The translations under genes were made by a program, and so were the position numbers. From JBGQMW01 sp963769845 (lineage in GTDB: Archaea; Thermoproteota; Bathyarchaeia; Bathyarchaeales; Bathycorpusculaceae), in assembly GCA_963769845.1 (NCBI GenBank), contig CAVYNL010000001.1:1-7342 (forward strand): a stretch of 7,342 bases of DNA, in the 5' to 3' direction. The notes beneath the pieces were generated by a model. That model saw only the letters and a program-made list of their open reading frames with translations, did no database searches and was not told where the DNA came from. Below, piece by piece: positions 5,565 to 7,342 of this stretch. Numbering within the stretch: the stretch's first letter is position 1; each line of letters starts with the position of its first letter.

Positions 5565-5706
5565 TATGATTCTCCTCGATTCTAGTCGATTCTAGGGTTT
5601 GAGACGGGAAGTTGTCCGTTTTCCGTCTGGTCTCAGGCGTCGCTGCCTCTTCGGGGGCCCGCGTTTGAAATTGACCCATTTCAATGGTGAGTTCTTCTTG
5701 TATCAC
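5551..5706 (-). CDS. Possible 51-aa acidic protein between regulator and moaC
   Basis: I do not recognise this ORF. It fills the only real gap in the operon-like string. It starts at a GTG with AGGT 7 nt upstream, 15 bases after the stop of the winged-helix gene, and reads MIQEELTIEMGQFQTRAP, then a polar stretch (EEAATPETRRKTDN), ending in IEENHNGYG. It overlaps the moaC start by 14 bases and contains moaC's ribosome site, so translational coupling is possible. It is highly polar, low in hydrophobics and probably disordered. Against it: it is short, includes a 10-bp tandem repeat, and a 5'-leader would explain the gap equally well. Confidence 0.35.
   Translation of the reverse strand: MIQEELTIEMGQFQTRAPEEAATPETRRKTDNFPSQTLESTRIEENHNGYG
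5576..5595. repeat. 10-bp tandem repeat upstream of moaC
   Basis: TCGATTCTAG occurs twice without a gap (5576-5585 and 5586-5595), just beyond the GGAG ribosome site of moaC. It may be a slippage duplication, a part of the possible 51-aa ORF (where it encodes LESTRIE), or a site for a regulator of the cofactor genes; its TTCTAG core resembles elements at 1956-1976. Confidence 0.7.
5602..5628. repeat. Hairpin-forming inverted repeat upstream of moaC
   Basis: AGACGG-AA (5602-5610, with a bulged G at 5608) pairs with TTCCGTCT (5621-5628) around a 10-nt loop. A second smaller hairpin, AGGC...GCCT, lies at 5636-5649. Both fall in the moaC leader and inside the possible 51-aa ORF. They could slow transcription or translation; there is no resemblance to the bacterial molybdenum-cofactor riboswitch. 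Confidence 0.35.
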
Positions 5707-5721
5707 GCCGTGAACCTGCCT

Positions 5722-6018
5722 TTAGGGGATTGCGGTCTTCTGCTTATTTGCGTGTTCCCATACTTCAATAAGGTTTTGTACAGCTTTCGTCTTGGGAGAG
5801 TTCTCATTGAGTCTGTACAGTCGGATTCTGCCGAACATCTTATGCTGTACTATGCCTTCCTCCTCCAAGACCTTCAAGTGTTTGGTGGCTATCCCATAGT
5901 TTACGCCGAGTCTATGAGCAATTCCAGAAACGTTCAGCTCGTGCATTTTGTACAGCAACCTAAGGGTTTTCATGCGCAGTCGAGATGAGAAGATGTCTTC
6001 TAAGTCCATGGCTTTCAC
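5722..6018 (-). CDS. ArsR-like winged-helix transcriptional regulator
   Basis: A 98-aa predicted DNA-binding protein. A short N-terminal helix (MDLEDIFSSRLRMKTLRLLYKM) is followed by HELNVSGIAHRLGVNYGIATKHLKVLEEEGIVQ as the helix-turn-helix, with NYGIATKHLKVL as recognition helix, the wing MFGRIRLYRLNEN, and a C-terminal helix (KAVQNLIEVWEHA) for dimerisation. No cysteine pair is present, so metal sensing of the ArsR/SmtB type is unlikely. The GTG at 6018 overlaps the stop of the Orc1/Cdc6-like gene as GTGA, indicating co-transcription; an ATG three codons later (6009) is an alternative. Its target and signal are unknown; control of the ATPase or the downstream cofactor genes is an inference from position. 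Confidence 0.8.
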   Translation of the reverse strand: MKAMDLEDIFSSRLRMKTLRLLYKMHELNVSGIAHRLGVNYGIATKHLKVLEEEGIVQHKMFGRIRLYRLNENSPKTKAVQNLIEVWEHANKQKTAIP

Positions 6019-7199
6019 GTTTTTCCGCTTTTAAGGAGGTTATCAAGTTCTTTTTCAAGCTCGAACGCTGGGATTCTGGGAAGACTCACGTTCGTTGACC
6101 TGCCCCTCGTTCCAGTTGCTATTACGTCAGCTTTCAGAATGCCGATCGTCGAGAGGCTGCGAACGTACTTCCACAGTTGTGTGTGGCTGACGGGGGAAGC
6201 GTTGAATTCCTCGCAGACCACCGCGTATATCTGCTCGACCTCGGCCAGAGTCACAGAGGCGTTCTTGCTGTGTTTGAAGATCCTGGCTACTCCGAGAAGG
6301 AAGAGTTTTTCATGCAAACTCAAGCTTTCAAGGTCGCCTCTGCGCATCGCGGGGACTATGCTTGACGCGGCTTTTCGAACGCATTCTGCTGTTACAGTGT
6401 CCAACTCGTCAGCGTTTGCGTATTTCCCGGCACGCCACAACAGTTCGATTCCGAAACGGGCGTTGCCGTTTTCTGAAAAGGCATTCTCAGCGACCATTTC
6501 TAACGTGTCTTCTGGCACGGCTGATGGTTTTAGCGCGAGGACTGCACGAGCTGCTAGGATGTCGACGAGTTGTTGTTTTGAGTATTTCTGCAGGTTTATT
6601 ATGTTAGACTGGAGCGAGCTTCTGGTGCTTGCGTCCAACCGGTCGATTGTCTTCAGGTCTCTCAGTATGCATATGAGTGAGAGCCTCTGCGGCTTGTTCG
6701 GTCTTGTTTCATGCAGCCTCGTAAGCTTGTAAACGGCTTCGCTGCCTTCGTTCTCCACTAGGCTTTCAAACTCGTCCAACGTCAGTATGATATGCGCGTT
6801 TTCCTCGTCCAGCATCTGCATGAGCATGCCCAAGAGTTCCTCAGCAGCATAGCCGCGTTTGGGGAAGTTCGGGTGAAAAAGTGAAACTGCATGTTGCAGG
6901 ATGAGGAAGAGGCTTCCGCGGTATTCACGGCAGTTAACGTGAACGTAGTAGAGGTTGACCGATTTCTTGGTCGCCTCGTGTGTAATGTCTGCTCCGAAAC
7001 GTTGAGACAGCGCAGTCTTGCCTGTCCCAACATCGCCTATTATTATTACTCGCTGAGTCATTTTTTCAGGAGACTGCAGCGCGAAGCTAAAGAACTCCTT
7101 TAGCAGACGCAGTTCTGACTCTCTGTGCGGAAGAGCGAAAGGGATATAGTTTATGTCGAGTTTCGTCTCGTCTTTGAACACACTTCGGTAATGCGACAC
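6015..7199 (-). CDS. Orc1/Cdc6-like AAA+ ATPase
   Basis: A 394-aa homologue of the archaeal replication initiator. Domains in order: N-terminal FKDETKLDINYIPFALPHRESEL typical of the family, Walker A GDVGTGKT (55-62), Walker B IILTLDEF (137-144), sensor-1 region LICILRD (175-181), arginine-finger region LDASTRSSLQ (188-197), sensor 2 GNARFGIELLWRAG (245-258), and a C-terminal winged helix (about 295-375) with the wing GTRGRSTNVSL. Sensor 1 carries Arg180 where initiators usually have Asn (SND), so it may be a divergent paralogue, not the main initiator. It starts with GTG at 7199; a TATA-like box at 7225-7230 fits a leaderless mRNA. No origin-recognition boxes were found upstream. Confidence 0.88.
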   Translation of the reverse strand: MSHYRSVFKDETKLDINYIPFALPHRESELRLLKEFFSFALQSPEKMTQRVIIIGDVGTGKTALSQRFGADITHEATKKSVNLYYVHVNCREYRGSLFLILQHAVSLFHPNFPKRGYAAEELLGMLMQMLDEENAHIILTLDEFESLVENEGSEAVYKLTRLHETRPNKPQRLSLICILRDLKTIDRLDASTRSSLQSNIINLQKYSKQQLVDILAARAVLALKPSAVPEDTLEMVAENAFSENGNARFGIELLWRAGKYANADELDTVTAECVRKAASSIVPAMRRGDLESLSLHEKLFLLGVARIFKHSKNASVTLAEVEQIYAVVCEEFNASPVSHTQLWKYVRSLSTIGILKADVIATGTRGRSTNVSLPRIPAFELEKELDNLLKSGKT

Positions 7200-7224
7200 T
7201 CAGTCGAGCCCCAATTCAAATGTG

Positions 7225-7230
7225 CTTAAA
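7225..7230 (-). promoter_or_regulatory. TATA-like box of the Orc1/Cdc6-like gene
   Basis: On the minus strand TTTAAG in ACCTTTAAGC is centred about 28 bp before the GTG at 7199, as expected for a leaderless transcript; no clear ribosome site lies between. Confidence 0.45.
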
Positions 7231-7285
7231 GGTTTGTTATCCTTTTCTCCAGTTAAGCCTTCGGTTTGCTCGTAGAAACAAAAGA

Positions 7286-7295
7286 CTAATAAATG
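7286..7295 (+). promoter_or_regulatory. TATA-like box of the right-edge gene
   Basis: CTAATAAATG on the plus strand is centred about 28 bp before the ATG at 7319, so the mRNA would be leaderless or nearly so. It forms a divergent promoter pair with that of the Orc1/Cdc6-like gene. Confidence 0.45.
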
Positions 7296-7318
7296 CATTG
7301 TGTTAATGTTAAAGCAAA

Positions 7319-7342
7319 ATGATTCCAAGATATTTCTTCCTG
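7319..7342 (+). CDS. Start of a gene cut by the window edge
   Basis: Only eight codons are present: ATG followed by MIPRYFFL. A TATA-like box lies at the right distance upstream and nothing else occupies the strand. Archaeal pyruvoyl-dependent arginine decarboxylases commonly begin MIP followed by a short hydrophobic strand and a TKGVG motif, so this is a plausible identity, but eight residues cannot establish it. If right, the enzyme makes agmatine from arginine, needed in archaea for polyamines and for agmatidine in tRNA-Ile. Confidence 0.4.

Noticed and set aside
5565..5721. Molybdenum-cofactor riboswitch in the moaC leader
   Set aside because: The hairpins do not show the conserved bacterial Moco motif, and that class is not known in archaea.
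6139..6732. 197-aa plus-strand ORF
   Set aside because: It is antisense to the Orc1/Cdc6-like gene, is Ser/Arg/Leu-rich without motifs, and follows from the codon use of the real gene.
7200..7318. Replication origin next to the Orc1/Cdc6-like gene
   Set aside because: No origin-recognition-box repeats (TCCA...GGAAA with a G-run) or long AT-rich unwinding element were found in the 119 bp available; the rest is outside the window.
1..7342. CRISPR array, insertion sequence or integrase attachment site
   Set aside because: No regularly spaced repeats, transposase or integrase coding, or tRNA gene was found on either strand.

Overview
The window looks like archaeal chromosome. Evidence: an Orc1/Cdc6-type AAA+ ATPase, an archaeal-type winged-helix protein of the HTH_45 kind, an MJ0936-like phosphodiesterase, TATA-like boxes about 25 bp before several starts, a mix of apparently leaderless genes and genes with GGAGG-type ribosome binding sites, and GTG/TTG starts. 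The protein style suggests Bathyarchaeia or a related TACK lineage. That is an impression from sequence style, not a phylogenetic result.

Left part (1-2021). The first 123 bases are GC-rich and unassigned, with a 10-bp hairpin. A HAD-superfamily hydrolase follows on the minus strand (204-959). A 342-bp non-coding stretch holds a 13-bp tandem repeat and clustered AGAACT elements. It leads into a 37-aa small protein on the plus strand (1302-1415), convergent with an HTH_45-like winged-helix protein (1501-1854, minus). The divergent spacer behind that regulator (1855-2021) is packed with TTCTA/TAGAA elements, including two TTCTAGAA palindromes, and looks like an operator region.

Middle (2022-4457). 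A YfcE/MJ0936-type phosphodiesterase (plus) is convergent with a two-part GNAT/Eis-like acetyltransferase (minus, TTG start). Next is moaA (minus), with its own TATA-like box.

Right part (4575-7342). A minus-strand gene string runs in the order Orc1/Cdc6-like ATPase, ArsR-like winged-helix protein, a possible 51-aa protein, moaC, moaB. The ATPase/regulator and moaC/moaB junctions are 4-base overlaps (GTGA and ATGA). moaA and moaC would convert GTP to cyclic pyranopterin monophosphate, and moaB would adenylylate molybdopterin. moaB carries a clear single-base frameshift: the conserved C-terminal third lies intact in another frame. At the right edge a divergent plus-strand gene begins with 8 codons whose sequence hints at a pyruvoyl-dependent arginine decarboxylase.

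Most worth a second look: the moaB frameshift, the Orc1/Cdc6-like protein with arginine at the usual sensor-1 asparagine and its coupling to a winged-helix regulator, the TTCTAGAA operator cluster, and two very small proteins (37 and 51 aa).
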